64,000 bases of DNA from Parashewanella spongiae (lineage in GTDB: Bacteria > Pseudomonadota > Gammaproteobacteria > Enterobacterales > Shewanellaceae). The notes below the pieces were generated by a model that worked only from the letters and a program-made list of their open reading frames with translations, was not told the origin of the DNA and searched no databases. Where the stretch lies: assembly GCF_004358345.1 (NCBI RefSeq), contig NZ_CP037952.1:1674001-1738000 (forward strand), given 5' to 3'. The stretch's first letter is position 1, and the number at the start of each line of letters is the position of its first letter. This document shows positions 50,616 through 60,226 of the stretch, one piece after another. The translations under genes were made by a program, and so were the position numbers.

Positions 50616-52255
50616 GGGTGTAGATCTTTTAGATCGACGAAAAGCATGAAAAGATCATTAATTATCAATTGGATGGGTTTAATAAATGGTGCGAAAGGAG
50701 CAATTTTATAGTACTTATCAGTTTCCACACACAACAAGTATATAAAAAGGCTCCTTTCATGAAACTAGCATACTCAAACTCACTCGAATTTTCATTCTTT
50801 TCTGAAGCCAAATTGAAATTTGAGCGTATTATTTCGCACCTCGAAGACAAACAAGTTAAGCAAGAGAGCCATGGAGAAGTTGAAGCCTATATCGATACCG
50901 AAGGAACTGAGTTGTTGCGGTGTTTATTGCAGGGTTTCTTAGATATCAAAACCGCTGAAGAGCCCCGTCAGCAAGTTTGTTCCAACCGTGACATTGCATT
51001 GAATTATTTGAAAAATAACTGCAAACGAAACTTAGAAAGTTTATTTGGTACCGTAACGATGCATCGAAAAGGTTACAGTCAACGTCGGTGTGATAGCGTG
51101 TTTCCAATGGATGGTGAGCTGAATCTTTCGAAAGATAAATACTCTGATGGTGTACGCCTAAGACTCGCTACAGAAGCAGTCAAAGGCTCATATGATGATG
51201 CAGTAAGCTCAATAGATACCACCACAGGTGCGCACGTGCCCAAGCGACAAGCAAGGCAAATTGTGCAGGATATTGCACAAGATTTTGATGGTTTTTATCT
51301 CCAGCAGAGATACCTTAAGCCAGAAAATACATCTGATTTACTGGTATTGACTATGGATGGAAAAGGCATCGTTATGCAACCTAATAGCTTGAGAGAGGGC
51401 ACGCAAAAAGCAGCGAAACAACAGAAGCTCAAAGGACGCCTAAGTGCTGGAGAAAAAAAAGACCGCAAACGAATGGCAGAAGTTGCAGCGGTATACACCA
51501 CCAAGCCTTTGCATCGTACCCCAGAATCAATCATGTCTAGAAACGATAATTCAAATGTTCGTCCATTACGTGTGCCACCAAGAAATAAACGTGTGTGGGC
51601 AAGCGTAGAAAGAAGCGCTGCGACTGTGATTGAAGAAGCATTTTTAGAAGCTCTGGAACGAGACCCTACTCAAAGCCGTCAGTGGGTTGTACTCGTTGAT
51701 GGTCATCCTCATCAGCTAAAACAAATTTATCGGGTGATGAAGAAACTCAACATCAATGCAACGGTGGTCATGGATTTCATCCATGTGCTTGAATATCTCT
51801 GGAAAGCGGCGTGGTGCTTATTTGAAAAAGATGATCCAGAAGTCGAAGATTGGATAGAAAATCGAGCGACTGAAATCTTACGAGGTAATGCGTCACAAGT
51901 AGCAAAAGGCCTTGGGATCAGTGCAACAAAACGGAAATTAAAACAACGAGAAGGCATTAATAAGTGCATCGGTTATCTATTGAAAAATAAATCAAGATTA
52001 GAATACGGTAAAGCGTTAGAGCAAGGTTTCCCAATTGCTAGCGGTGTCATTGAGGGAGCTTGTCGTCATCTGATTAATGATAGGTTGGATATCACTGGAG
52101 CGAGATGGAGCCTTGAAGGTGCAGAAGCTATATTAAAACTTAGGTCGTTAAGATCGAGTGGTGATATTGAAAAGTATTGGGAGTATCACAAAAAGCAATC
52201 CAAACAGAGGTTATACAGATGTGGGTAACTTCGTCGTTTTAAAAGACCCACACCC
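50616..52255 (+). mobile_element. ISKra4-family insertion sequence (1640 bp)
   Basis: Inverted repeats GGGTGTAGATCTTTTAGATC (left) and GGGTGTGGGTCTTTTAAAAC (complement of the right), each followed by GACGAA. A direct 9-bp duplication AAGTTAATT lies at 50607-50615 and 52256-52264. Removing the IS restores the MITE sequence TTGAAGTTAATTACAGG. Confidence 0.92.
50759..52228 (+). CDS. ISKra4-family transposase
   Basis: This 489-residue protein matches the ISKra4 group. It starts MKLAYSNSLEFSFFSEAKLK. Features are WVVLVDGHPHQLKQIYRVM, VVMDFIHVLEYLWKAAWCLF and the C-terminal GVIEGACRHLINDRLD with TGARWSLEGAEAIL, containing the usual Asp and Glu catalytic positions. ATG 50759 is preferred; the frame from 50669 would cover the promoter region. 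An inverted repeat GAAAGGAGC / GCTCCTTTC at 50693-50701 and 50750-50758 lies just before the start. The gene looks intact. Confidence 0.93.
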   Translation: MKLAYSNSLEFSFFSEAKLKFERIISHLEDKQVKQESHGEVEAYIDTEGTELLRCLLQGFLDIKTAEEPRQQVCSNRDIALNYLKNNCKRNLESLFGTVTMHRKGYSQRRCDSVFPMDGELNLSKDKYSDGVRLRLATEAVKGSYDDAVSSIDTTTGAHVPKRQARQIVQDIAQDFDGFYLQQRYLKPENTSDLLVLTMDGKGIVMQPNSLREGTQKAAKQQKLKGRLSAGEKKDRKRMAEVAAVYTTKPLHRTPESIMSRNDNSNVRPLRVPPRNKRVWASVERSAATVIEEAFLEALERDPTQSRQWVVLVDGHPHQLKQIYRVMKKLNINATVVMDFIHVLEYLWKAAWCLFEKDDPEVEDWIENRATEILRGNASQVAKGLGISATKRKLKQREGINKCIGYLLKNKSRLEYGKALEQGFPIASGVIEGACRHLINDRLDITGARWSLEGAEAILKLRSLRSSGDIEKYWEYHKKQSKQRLYRCG

Positions 52256-52630
52256 AAGTTAATTACAGGATTAAACAACCCGAATTCACCCACCAGGTGA
52301 GTGCTGAACATTCATATACTTGCCAAAACCACCGCCAGCTGCGTTATAAATTTTGCAAGTAGAAACGAAGTAACGACAGTTTTGTATGTCGGTAATAACT
52401 ATCTCTTCATCAATTTCACTTGTACTTTGAACACATACATAGCTCTGAGCTGGGAATTTAATTACTGTAATTGGTATAATTTTTCTGCGTATATGAACGC
52501 TCCCAACCGATTTATTTAGGATTATTCGTTTAAAACAGACATTGATCAGAGCAATCTCAAAAAATCTATTTAATTTAAACGCAATATTTTCAATAACTTG
52601 ATAGAATATCACTTCAAAACTGAGGTGAAT

Positions 52631-52722
52631 ATGAAACTAAAAATCAAACGGTTAGACCATCATGGTATTGTTGCAGGTGTTATTGAAGACTTAAAAATTG
52701 TCAATCTTTTAGATCAGTATCT
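52631..52722 (+). pseudogene. IS1634 transposase, 5' fragment
   Basis: The first 30 codons (MKLKIKRLDHHGIVAGVIED, then LKIVNLLDQY) of the IS1634-family transposase, which starts with a DUF4277-type region. The frame is cut by the ISAs1 element. Joining to position 53985 restores LLDQYLPQDEKQ in frame, so this break was caused only by the insertion. Confidence 0.9.
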
Positions 52723-53974
52723 TAGGGCAAACGGGTCAAAAATAAGCAATCAAATTTGATCGTTTGCCAAACTATAGCGATCGTGGTTTATAATAGTCTT
52801 TGCTTGTTAATTTCTATGAAAACTACGACAATCAGCGACTTTTTTGATGGCCTACCCGACCCTCGTATGTCACGAACTTTACATCATCCTCTGATTAACA
52901 TTATAACCATTACTCTATGTGCGGTTATCTGTGGCTGCGATAATTTCAATGCTATTGAAGAATATGGGAAATCGAAGAAAAAATGGTTCGAAACTTTTTT
53001 AGATATGCCTCATGGCGTCCCAAGCCATGATACCTTTAACGATGTTCTCAACCGCTTATGTCCTAAGGCTTTTCATGCCGCTTTTATAGCGTGGGCGCAA
53101 TACCTTTGTACAATTGACGAAGATATCATTCCTCTTGATGGCAAGACACTGAGAAGAACTCTGGATAAAGTGAATGAAGTTCCAGCAATACATATCGTTA
53201 ATGCTTGGTCAGTAAAAAATAATCTTTGCTTAGGGCAAATGAAAGTTGACGGTAAAAGCAACGAGATAACAGCCATTCCTAAGTTGTTAGAGCTCCTCGA
53301 TATTAAAGGGGCAACCATTACCACTGATGCAATGGGTTGCCAGTTTAAAATTGCAGATAAAATCATTGAAAAAAAAGCTAATTATATTTTCGCCCTTAAA
53401 GGTAGCCAAGGTGAGTTCTTTGAAGATATCAAATTATTTTTAGATACAGAACTCGAGTCTAGATTTAAAAAAATTCACTACGATATGTTTGAGGAAGTCG
53501 ATAAAGATCACGGTCGAATTGAACAAAGAAAAGTTTGGGTCACGTCTGACGTAGAGTGGCTCAGAAAACGCCATAGTAGATGGTCAAGCTTAAACAGCAT
53601 TGTAGTCGTAGAATCTACTAGGGAACAAAAAGGGATAGAGAAGACCATGGAAAGACGCTATTACATCAGTAGTCATTTGAAACCTAAAGCTGAGTTTATC
53701 TCAAATGCAATACGTTCTCATTGGTTTGTTGAAAATAAGCTCCACTGGCAACTGGATGTAAGCTTTGATGAAGATTCATGTCGGTTAAGAAGTGGAAACG
53801 CAGCAGAGAATATGGCTATCATGAATAAAACAGCACTCAACATGCTGAAAAATGAGAAAACAGCAAAAGTAGGAATAAAAAGCAAACGTTTAAAAGCGGG
53901 CTGGGATGAAGAATATTTGATGAAGGTATTAACTGTGGGCAAACTGGCTGTCTAATTTAGACCCGTTTGCCCTA
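52723..53974 (+). mobile_element. ISAs1-family insertion sequence (1252 bp)
   Basis: Perfect ends TAGGGCAAACGGGTC and GACCCGTTTGCCCTA. A 10-bp duplication ATCAGTATCT lies at 52713-52722 and 53975-53984. Size and duplication length fit ISAs1. Confidence 0.94.
52816..53955 (+). CDS. ISAs1-family transposase (DDE)
   Basis: This 379-residue protein begins MKTTTISDFFDGLPDPRMSR. It has the family signatures DGKTLRRTLD (first Asp), ATITTDAMGCQFKIADKII (second Asp) and HWFVENKLHWQLDVSFDEDS (Glu region). ATG 52816; an earlier frame start at 52756 is not needed. No frameshift or stop, so the IS may be active. It sits inside the IS1634 transposase in the same orientation. Confidence 0.94.
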   Translation: MKTTTISDFFDGLPDPRMSRTLHHPLINIITITLCAVICGCDNFNAIEEYGKSKKKWFETFLDMPHGVPSHDTFNDVLNRLCPKAFHAAFIAWAQYLCTIDEDIIPLDGKTLRRTLDKVNEVPAIHIVNAWSVKNNLCLGQMKVDGKSNEITAIPKLLELLDIKGATITTDAMGCQFKIADKIIEKKANYIFALKGSQGEFFEDIKLFLDTELESRFKKIHYDMFEEVDKDHGRIEQRKVWVTSDVEWLRKRHSRWSSLNSIVVVESTREQKGIEKTMERRYYISSHLKPKAEFISNAIRSHWFVENKLHWQLDVSFDEDSCRLRSGNAAENMAIMNKTALNMLKNEKTAKVGIKSKRLKAGWDEEYLMKVLTVGKLAV

Positions 53975-55512
53975 ATCAGTATCTCCCTCAAGATGAAAAA
54001 CAAGAAATCACCCCTGGAGAAGCCGTCAAGGGGATGATAATGAACGGATTAGGCTTTGCTAACCGGCCTTTATCGCTTAGCCCTCAATTTTTCACTAACT
54101 TACCACTCGAACATTTATTCCGTGAAGGAGTTGAAGCTTCACATTTTAATCGTCACAAATTAGGGCGAACACTCGATCAGTGTTCAGACTTTGGTTGTGA
54201 AAGCTTATTCTCATTAGTCTCAGCTCAAGCTTGTGAGCTTGATCAAGTAGATTGTACCTTTCAATCCCTTGACACAACGAGTCACTCATTAACTGGTGAG
54301 TACGATGTTGACGATAAAAATACCGATGAAAATGTTATTACTATTACTCATGGATACAGTAAAGCTCACCGCCCAGATTTAAAACAAGTTGTCCAAGAAG
54401 TCATTGTTAGCCAAGATGGAGGTATTCCTCTGGCGTGTAAAAATTGGGATGGCAATAGCGCCGACACCGCTATTTTTAAAGCGCGAAGCAAAGCACTTGT
54501 TGATGTTTTTAAAAAGAGTCCTTCACCAAAATATCTTGTTGCTGACAGTAAGCTTTATCATGAAAAGAATGCTGAGTTTTTAACTAAGATTAAATTTCTG
54601 ACGTTGGTTCCATCAACTATATCTCTTGAAAAGTCACTCGTTTCAAATGCCATTAACGCTAATCAATGGACTGAAATAGATGATAATTACCAATACGTTG
54701 TTAATGACGTCGAGCATATGGAAATAAAGCAAAGATGGGTGGTTATATATTCTAATGCCGCTAATTACAGAGCGAAAAAGAGCATTGTGAGACAAGTTGA
54801 ACGGGCAAAACTGAGAATAGATAAAGAGTTGTTTCATTTACAAGCTCAACGTTTTGCTTGCCAAACAGATGCACAAAGAGCGTTAGATAAGATAACAAAA
54901 AAAATGAAGTATCATCAGCTAGCAGGAAAAAATGTTATCGAGCAGAAAATATATGAAGGTAAAGGTCGGCCAAAGAAAGATGCCCCAGTGAAACGCATTG
55001 AATGGCAAATAACGGCTGAGATAGCAGAAAATGAAGACAAAATTAATGACGCAGTAGAGCAAAAATCATGCTTTGTTTTAGCGACAAATATTGATAAAGA
55101 AACATTGTCACCTGAAGAGTTACTTAAACATTACAAAGCTCAGTCTGAAGTAGAAAAAGGCTTCCGTTTTTTAAAAGATCCCTTGTTTTTCGTTTCTTCA
55201 TTATTTATCAAAAAGCCAAGTAGAATCGATGCTCTGTTGATGGTGATGACACTCTCACTCTTGGTGTACTCAATTGCTCAAAGGAGAATGAGAGCAAACA
55301 TGAAAAAGCTAAAAGCGACGATACCAAATCAAATTAATCAAGAAACCTCTAATCCTACACTGCGTTGGGTATTTCAGTGTTTTGAAGGAATAAATTTACT
55401 TCAGTGTGACAATGAAGCTCGCCTAGACGGCTTTGATGAGCTAAGGGAAAAAATAGTAAAGCTAATTGGAGGTCACACATTGAAACTGTATAAAATCAAA
55501 AAAGTGACCTAG
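53975..55512 (+). pseudogene. IS1634 transposase, 3' fragment
   Basis: Most of the IS1634 transposase (about 510 residues) lies in one open frame from the insertion point to 55512. It has GMIMNGLGFANRPLSL, VDCTFQSLDTTS, CFVLATNIDKE and SEVEKGFRFLKDPLFFVSS, a DDE-type core. An internal ATG at 54034 could start a shortened product but lacks the N-terminus. It ends just before the right inverted repeat. Confidence 0.9.
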
Positions 55513-55709
55513 GGGTCTGATCAATGTCTGTTAAAAGAGGGATCGTTTAAATTGTGATTCGTATCCAGCATAATTCTCGAAGTTTGTTGCAACGTGATTT
55601 AAAGCACCGTAAAATTTGGCAGCATTTTATAAAGCCCTTCTTAATAGGGCTTTTTTATTTTGTCTGCTTTAAAAAGTGGACTATCAAAAAAATTTAAGTG
55701 AAGTTTGCT

Positions 55710-56255
55710 ATGAATACTGAAACCTTAGCCATAATTAAGCAAAGCATTAAAACCATTCCTGATTACCCAAAAGTGGGCATTATGTTCCGTGATGTTATGA
55801 GCTTGCTTGAAAATGCTAAAGCGTATCAGGCTACTATTTCTCTATTAGTAGAGCAATATAAGTCTATGGGATTCACTAAAGTGGTTGGCACCGAAGCCCG
55901 TGGCTTCTTGTTTGGTGCTCCATTGGCATTAGAGTTGGGTGTGGGTTTTGTACCTGTACGTAAGCCAGGAAAACTGCCCCGTGAAACCATCTCTGAAGAT
56001 TATGAACTAGAATATGGAAAAGATACGTTAGAAATCCATACTGACGCTATCGTTGAAGGTGACAAGGTTTTAGTTATCGATGATTTATTGGCAACAGGTG
56101 GCACCATTGATGCGACAGTTAAGCTAATCCGTCGTTTAAAAGGTGATGTAAGCCATGCAGCGTTTGTGATTAACTTACCAGACTTAGGCGGCGAAGCACG
56201 TTTGAAAGCACTTGGTTTAGATGTCCTCACTCTGTGTGAATTCGAAGGCGAGTAA
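55710..56255 (+). CDS. apt: Adenine phosphoribosyltransferase
   Basis: This 181-residue enzyme salvages adenine to AMP using PRPP. The family motif [16 protein letters not shown] (PRPP loop) is present, along with [16 protein letters not shown] and [16 protein letters not shown]. The E. coli enzyme is 183 residues. ATG 55710 is chosen over a GTG 4 codons upstream. A family-4 MITE begins directly on its stop codon (TAATACC). Its normal neighbour ybaN is displaced by the IS island. Confidence 0.95.
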   Translation: MNTETLAIIKQSIKTIPDYPKVGIMFRDVMSLLENAKAYQATISLLVEQYKSMGFTKVVGTEARGFLFGAPLALELGVGFVPVRKPGKLPRETISEDYELEYGKDTLEIHTDAIVEGDKVLVIDDLLATGGTIDATVKLIRRLKGDVSHAAFVINLPDLGGEARLKALGLDVLTLCEFEGE

Positions 56256-56573
56256 TACCAATTACAGTAATTAAATTCTCAACTCAGAGCTATGTATGTG
56301 CTCAAAGTGCAATCGAAATTGATGAAGGCATAGTTGTTACCGACATACAAAATTGTCGTTATTACATTGCTACGTCAAGACAATTTTGAGATGTATTATT
56401 TATAAACCAAAGTGAGCACAGACAAGCTCCTGAAGGGCAAGGCTAAAGGGTTCCATTACTGCGTTGGACGCCAGTTTTGTATTGCGGCCGTAGGGAATAT
56501 AGTACTTCGAGCTTGTACCTTGCACTGAAACCCTTTAGCTTTTACTGAGTGAAAGATTTGTTACTGTAATTGG
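56256..56573. mobile_element. MITE family 4, full copy with core (about 318 bp)
   Basis: Starts CCAATTACAGTAATTAAATT right after the apt stop and ends TTACTGTAATTGG. It is inverted relative to the copy at 35642. The core palindrome is at 56341-56358. The 178 bases after it lead to dnaX and hold its presumed promoter; I see no gene. Confidence 0.85.
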
Positions 56574-56751
56574 ATAAGCTACTTTCACGGCTTAACTCGA
56601 GTATCAAATGAACTGATAATGTACGTAATATCCTCATTTGATACTCTTGCTTTATCGCTATCTGGTTTACGAACTAGTTGCATGATATGGTGATTAAATT
56701 CGCGCAACACAGGAGCCAGCCTGAATATCAGAGGCTAAATTAGGGAGTTTC

Positions 56752-59136
56752 ATGTCATATCAGGTGTTAGCCAGAAAATGGCGGCCTGCCACTTTCGAAC
56801 AGGTCGTAGGCCAATCTCATGTTCTTCATGCATTAACCAATGCATTAACTCAACAACGTCTTCATCATGCGTATTTATTTACTGGCACACGTGGCGTAGG
56901 TAAAACCAGTTTAGCTCGACTTTTTGCAAAAGGTTTAAACTGCGAGAAGGGCATAACTGCAACACCTTGTGGCACTTGTTCGAGCTGTGTGGAAATTGCC
57001 CAAGGCCGTTTTGTTGATCTTATTGAAGTTGACGCTGCATCACGCACTAAAGTTGATGACACTCGAGAAATCTTAGATAACGTTCAATATCGTCCCACAC
57101 GTGGACGCTATAAAGTGTATTTAATCGATGAAGTACACATGCTTTCTCGTAGTAGTTTTAATGCGCTGTTAAAAACACTTGAAGAACCACCAGAGCACGT
57201 AAAATTCTTACTTGCGACAACCGATCCTCAAAAACTTCCTGTTACTGTTTTATCGCGCTGCTTACAGTTTAATCTGAAGAGCTTGACTCAAGAAGATATC
57301 GCAAAACAGCTAGATTTTGTTCTTGAACAAGAGCAAATGAAGTTTGAATCACAAGCACTGACGCTTCTTGCAAAATCAGCCAATGGCAGTATGCGTGACG
57401 CGTTGAGTTTGACCGATCAAGCTATTGCTTTTGGTGCAGGCGAAGTCATGCTCAACCAAGTGCAAACGATGCTTGGCAGTATTGACGAACATCATGTCAT
57501 TGGTTTATTCAGCGCACTTACCACAGGTAATGTCGCAGAGTTAATGCCTGCCTGTACTAAAGTGATAGAGTTTGGTGCGGAGCCGGAAGAAGTGTTACGT
57601 AGTCTACTCGAATTGCTGCATCAAATTACATTGACACAATTCGCACCTGCTGCGGCGCAGTTGTCATTATATGCCGATCAAATTAAAGCTTTCGCTGAAC
57701 AATTATCACCAGAGCAAGTACAGCTTTACTATCAGATTTTAGTGAGTGGAAGAAAAGATCTTGCTTATGCGCCAGATCCAAAATCTGGATTGGAAATGGC
57801 ATTACTCCGAGCCATTGCATTTGTACCAGAAACACCCATTACGAAATGGAAAAAATCTGAGAATCCACAACAATCGGTTGCCAGTGTTCTAGTTACACCA
57901 CAAGTAGAAACTAAAGCAGTTGACGTCGTTGTTGAAGCCAATACAAACGTGGAGGTTGAAGATCCCGCAGTGAAAAAAGCACTGAGTCAGAGCAGTGAGA
58001 TAACGAAAGTTACAACTGAAACTGTTTCAACTGAAGTTGACAAAGAAAATGATGTGTCAGCATTAGAAGCTGAACAAGCTGTTTTGCTCAGCCAAGCACA
58101 AAGTCAGGGCTTTAATGATATTCCTCCACCAGATTTTGATGTGCCTGAAGCCGTTAACCTTGATTTGCAGAGTACGGAATCACCAGAACCTATAAACTAT
58201 GAAGTTTCGAATAGCACAGAGCAAAACAACAGAGCTCCTCAAGCTATTGCAGATACCGTTGTTTCTGCTACTCAAACGGTTGATATTGACCCTCTCGAAG
58301 CTGTACTAGCATCTAGAGATGCATTGCTGTCTGACTTATCGGCGGAAGAAAAAGATAAGGAAGGTGGGGCAAAAAAGCCTAAATCGGTCGCTGAGCGCAA
58401 GCCGTTTGCGCGGCGAGACGATGCCAAGCAAACCGATTCGAACTCGGCTCCCTTAGGTGTGAGTGATAATCATGATAGTGCAGAGCTTGCAGATCAAGTT
58501 GTTGAAACACCACCATGGGAAGTATCGTCTACGCCTGTTGAACAAAAGATAGAAACAAGCAATGTAACAGATGAAAATGAAGTCGCTCAGTCGGTACAAT
58601 CAACAAGCATTCCTGTGAAAAGTGAACAACTTTCAGTTGACATTGTTCAATCACAAGAAAGTTTAACCCCTAGTGCACCTTCTTCACTCACTGGTGACGC
58701 TACTGATTTATACTGGTATAAATTAATGTCAGAACTTGATTGTGGAGGCCGAATTAGGCAATTGGCTGTAAACTCAGTATGTCGAGAGTTTTCAGAACCT
58801 TTACCCTTATTGCTAAAGCCCGATCAAAAGCATTTGTCAGCAGATATTGCTATTAAGCAGCTAGAAGCAGCATTAAGCAAAAATTTTGATAAGCCTATTA
58901 CAGTGAATATTGAGTTTGGACTTGATAAACACAGAGAGACACCATTAGAAGTTCGCCAGCGTTTTCAGAAAGAACTGCTACAGGATACAGAATTAAAATT
59001 AAGAAACGATCCGAGTATACAATGGCTGATGGATAATATGGGGGCAAGTTTAAATATGGACACTGTAGCCTTTCCTCCAGCTAACTTGAGTTTAAAAGGT
59101 CAGGCTATAAAGAATCTAGAGTTTGTCTCTACTTAA
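56752..59136 (+). CDS. dnaX: DNA polymerase III subunit tau/gamma
   Basis: This 794-residue clamp-loader ATPase has a Walker A GTRGVGKTS near 45, a zinc module CEKGITATPCGTCSSC, a Walker B LIDEVHMLSR, a LEEPPEHVKFLLATTDP stretch and a sensor SRCLQF. The acidic tail from about 390 to 650 is low-complexity, and the C-terminal tau domain binds the polymerase alpha subunit. A programmed frameshift site is present at 58371. ATG 56752 after GGAG. Followed by ybaB and recR, as in E. coli. Confidence 0.96.
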   Translation: MSYQVLARKWRPATFEQVVGQSHVLHALTNALTQQRLHHAYLFTGTRGVGKTSLARLFAKGLNCEKGITATPCGTCSSCVEIAQGRFVDLIEVDAASRTKVDDTREILDNVQYRPTRGRYKVYLIDEVHMLSRSSFNALLKTLEEPPEHVKFLLATTDPQKLPVTVLSRCLQFNLKSLTQEDIAKQLDFVLEQEQMKFESQALTLLAKSANGSMRDALSLTDQAIAFGAGEVMLNQVQTMLGSIDEHHVIGLFSALTTGNVAELMPACTKVIEFGAEPEEVLRSLLELLHQITLTQFAPAAAQLSLYADQIKAFAEQLSPEQVQLYYQILVSGRKDLAYAPDPKSGLEMALLRAIAFVPETPITKWKKSENPQQSVASVLVTPQVETKAVDVVVEANTNVEVEDPAVKKALSQSSEITKVTTETVSTEVDKENDVSALEAEQAVLLSQAQSQGFNDIPPPDFDVPEAVNLDLQSTESPEPINYEVSNSTEQNNRAPQAIADTVVSATQTVDIDPLEAVLASRDALLSDLSAEEKDKEGGAKKPKSVAERKPFARRDDAKQTDSNSAPLGVSDNHDSAELADQVVETPPWEVSSTPVEQKIETSNVTDENEVAQSVQSTSIPVKSEQLSVDIVQSQESLTPSAPSSLTGDATDLYWYKLMSELDCGGRIRQLAVNSVCREFSEPLPLLLKPDQKHLSADIAIKQLEAALSKNFDKPITVNIEFGLDKHRETPLEVRQRFQKELLQDTELKLRNDPSIQWLMDNMGASLNMDTVAFPPANLSLKGQAIKNLEFVST
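58371..58416 (+). promoter_or_regulatory. Programmed -1 frameshift signal giving the gamma subunit
   Basis: A slippery heptamer A-AAA-AAG at 58371-58377 lies in the tau frame (AAA codon 541). After a -1 slip the next codons are GCC and TAA, ending gamma after about 543 residues. A stem (TCGC / GCGA with GCGCAA / TTGCGC, loop GCCGT) lies at 58388-58416. AAGGAAGG about 6 bases upstream acts like the E. coli stimulatory Shine-Dalgarno. Confidence 0.85.
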
Positions 59137-59208
59137 GTATCTTGGTTTATTTAACGACAAAACTTAAGTAAAATTGGTATCAACTTTTTATATTAAAGAG
59201 AAAAAACT

Positions 59209-59541
59209 ATGTTTGGTGGTAAAGGCGGTATGGGTAACCTGATGAAACAGGCCCAAATGATGCAAGACAAGATGGCTAAAGCGCAAGAAGAAATCGCGCG
59301 TATGGAAATCACTGGTGAGTCGGGTGCAGGTATGGTTAAAGTTACTATGACTGGCAATCACAATGTGCGTAAAGTTGAAATCGATCCAAGCTTAATGGAA
59401 GACGACAAAGACATGCTGGAAGACTTGATTGCTGCAGCATGCAACGACGCTGCTCGCCGTGTTGAAGAAAACCAAAAGAGCAGAATGGCTGACGTCACTG
59501 GCGGTATGCAATTACCACCTGGTATGAAGATGCCGTTTTAA
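59209..59541 (+). CDS. ybaB: YbaB/EbfC nucleoid-associated protein
   Basis: This 110-residue DNA-binding protein has [20 protein letters not shown] and [20 protein letters not shown], the conserved halves of the family. It is found between dnaX and recR in many gammaproteobacteria. Its TAA stop overlaps the recR ATG, indicating co-translation. Confidence 0.95.
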   Translation: MFGGKGGMGNLMKQAQMMQDKMAKAQEEIARMEITGESGAGMVKVTMTGNHNVRKVEIDPSLMEDDKDMLEDLIAAACNDAARRVEENQKSRMADVTGGMQLPPGMKMPF

Positions 59542-60143
59542 TGATGAAATTTAGTCCGCTTGTTGACGAGCTGATCCACTCTCTGCGTTGCTTGCCGGGT
59601 GTTGGACCGAAATCTGCCCAACGCATGGCGTTTCAGCTGCTAGAACGTAATCGTAAACCAGGATTGCAACTAGCAGAAACACTGGCACAGGCGATGAGTA
59701 ATGTTGGACATTGCAAGTCGTGTCGTACGTTTACTGAAGAAGAGTTATGTCCGATTTGCGCAAGTAATAAACGTGGAAATTCAGCCACTATTTGTGTCGT
59801 TGAAACGTCTGCGGATGTATTAGCTGTTGAAGCAGGTGGACATTTTTCAGGTCGATATTTTGTCCTTTTAGGACACTTATCACCACTTGATGGTGTTGGC
59901 CCTGAAGAGCTTGGGCTGTCATTGCTGGAAGATCATTTAAAATCAGGCGATATTAGTGAATTAATTTTAGCGACAAACCCAACTGTTGAAGGGGATGCAA
60001 CCGCTCATTTCATTGCTGATATGGCTTCAAGACATAATATAAAAGTGAGCCGAATAGCTCATGGGGTGCCAGTAGGTGGTGAATTAGAATATGTTGATAG
60101 TACAACGCTTGCGTTGTCATTTAATGGGCGAGTACCTATTTAA
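59541..60143 (+). CDS. recR: Recombination protein RecR
   Basis: This 200-residue protein acts in RecFOR gap repair. It has an N-terminal helix-hairpin-helix ([17 protein letters not shown]), a four-Cys zinc finger ([16 protein letters not shown]) and a Toprim domain with [35 protein letters not shown] and [16 protein letters not shown]. Last gene of the dnaX-ybaB-recR unit, followed by a strong terminator. Confidence 0.96.
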   Translation: MMKFSPLVDELIHSLRCLPGVGPKSAQRMAFQLLERNRKPGLQLAETLAQAMSNVGHCKSCRTFTEEELCPICASNKRGNSATICVVETSADVLAVEAGGHFSGRYFVLLGHLSPLDGVGPEELGLSLLEDHLKSGDISELILATNPTVEGDATAHFIADMASRHNIKVSRIAHGVPVGGELEYVDSTTLALSFNGRVPI

Positions 60144-60165
60144 TTTACTTAAGATTCACCTCATA

Positions 60166-60203
60166 AAAAAACCAGAAATATGCGATTATTTCTGGTTTTT
60201 TTT
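60166..60203. terminator. Bidirectional terminator between recR and astB
   Basis: AAAAAACCAGAAATA / TATTTCTGGTTTTTT forms a 15-bp stem with a 6-base loop, with T runs on both strands. It serves recR from the left and astB from the right. Confidence 0.9.
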
Positions 60204-60226
60204 GGTTTTATAGTGAAAATTAAAAA

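Larger units (their letters stand above)
50561..52523. mobile_element. MITE family 3, copy 3, split by an ISKra4-type IS
   Basis: The ends ATCCTAAATAAATCGGTTG at 50561 and CAACCGATTTATTTAGGAT ending 52522 belong to one element. The left 55 bases and the part from 52265 onward are its halves. The right part itself has a family-4 stretch at about 52392-52482 joined at the core. Confidence 0.85.
52532..55537 (+). mobile_element. IS1634-family insertion sequence, interrupted
   Basis: Inverted repeats around AACAGACATTGATCAGA sit at about 52532-52550 and complementary at 55516-55537. Between them is one long transposase gene split by the ISAs1-type element at 52723-53974. Without that insertion the IS is about 1.75 kb. 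The outermost bases and any target duplication are not clear to me. Confidence 0.82.

Noticed and set aside
56574-56751. SRP (4.5S) RNA ahead of dnaX, as in some bacteria
   Set aside because: I looked for the conserved GGTCAGGTCCGGAAGG loop on both strands and do not see it.
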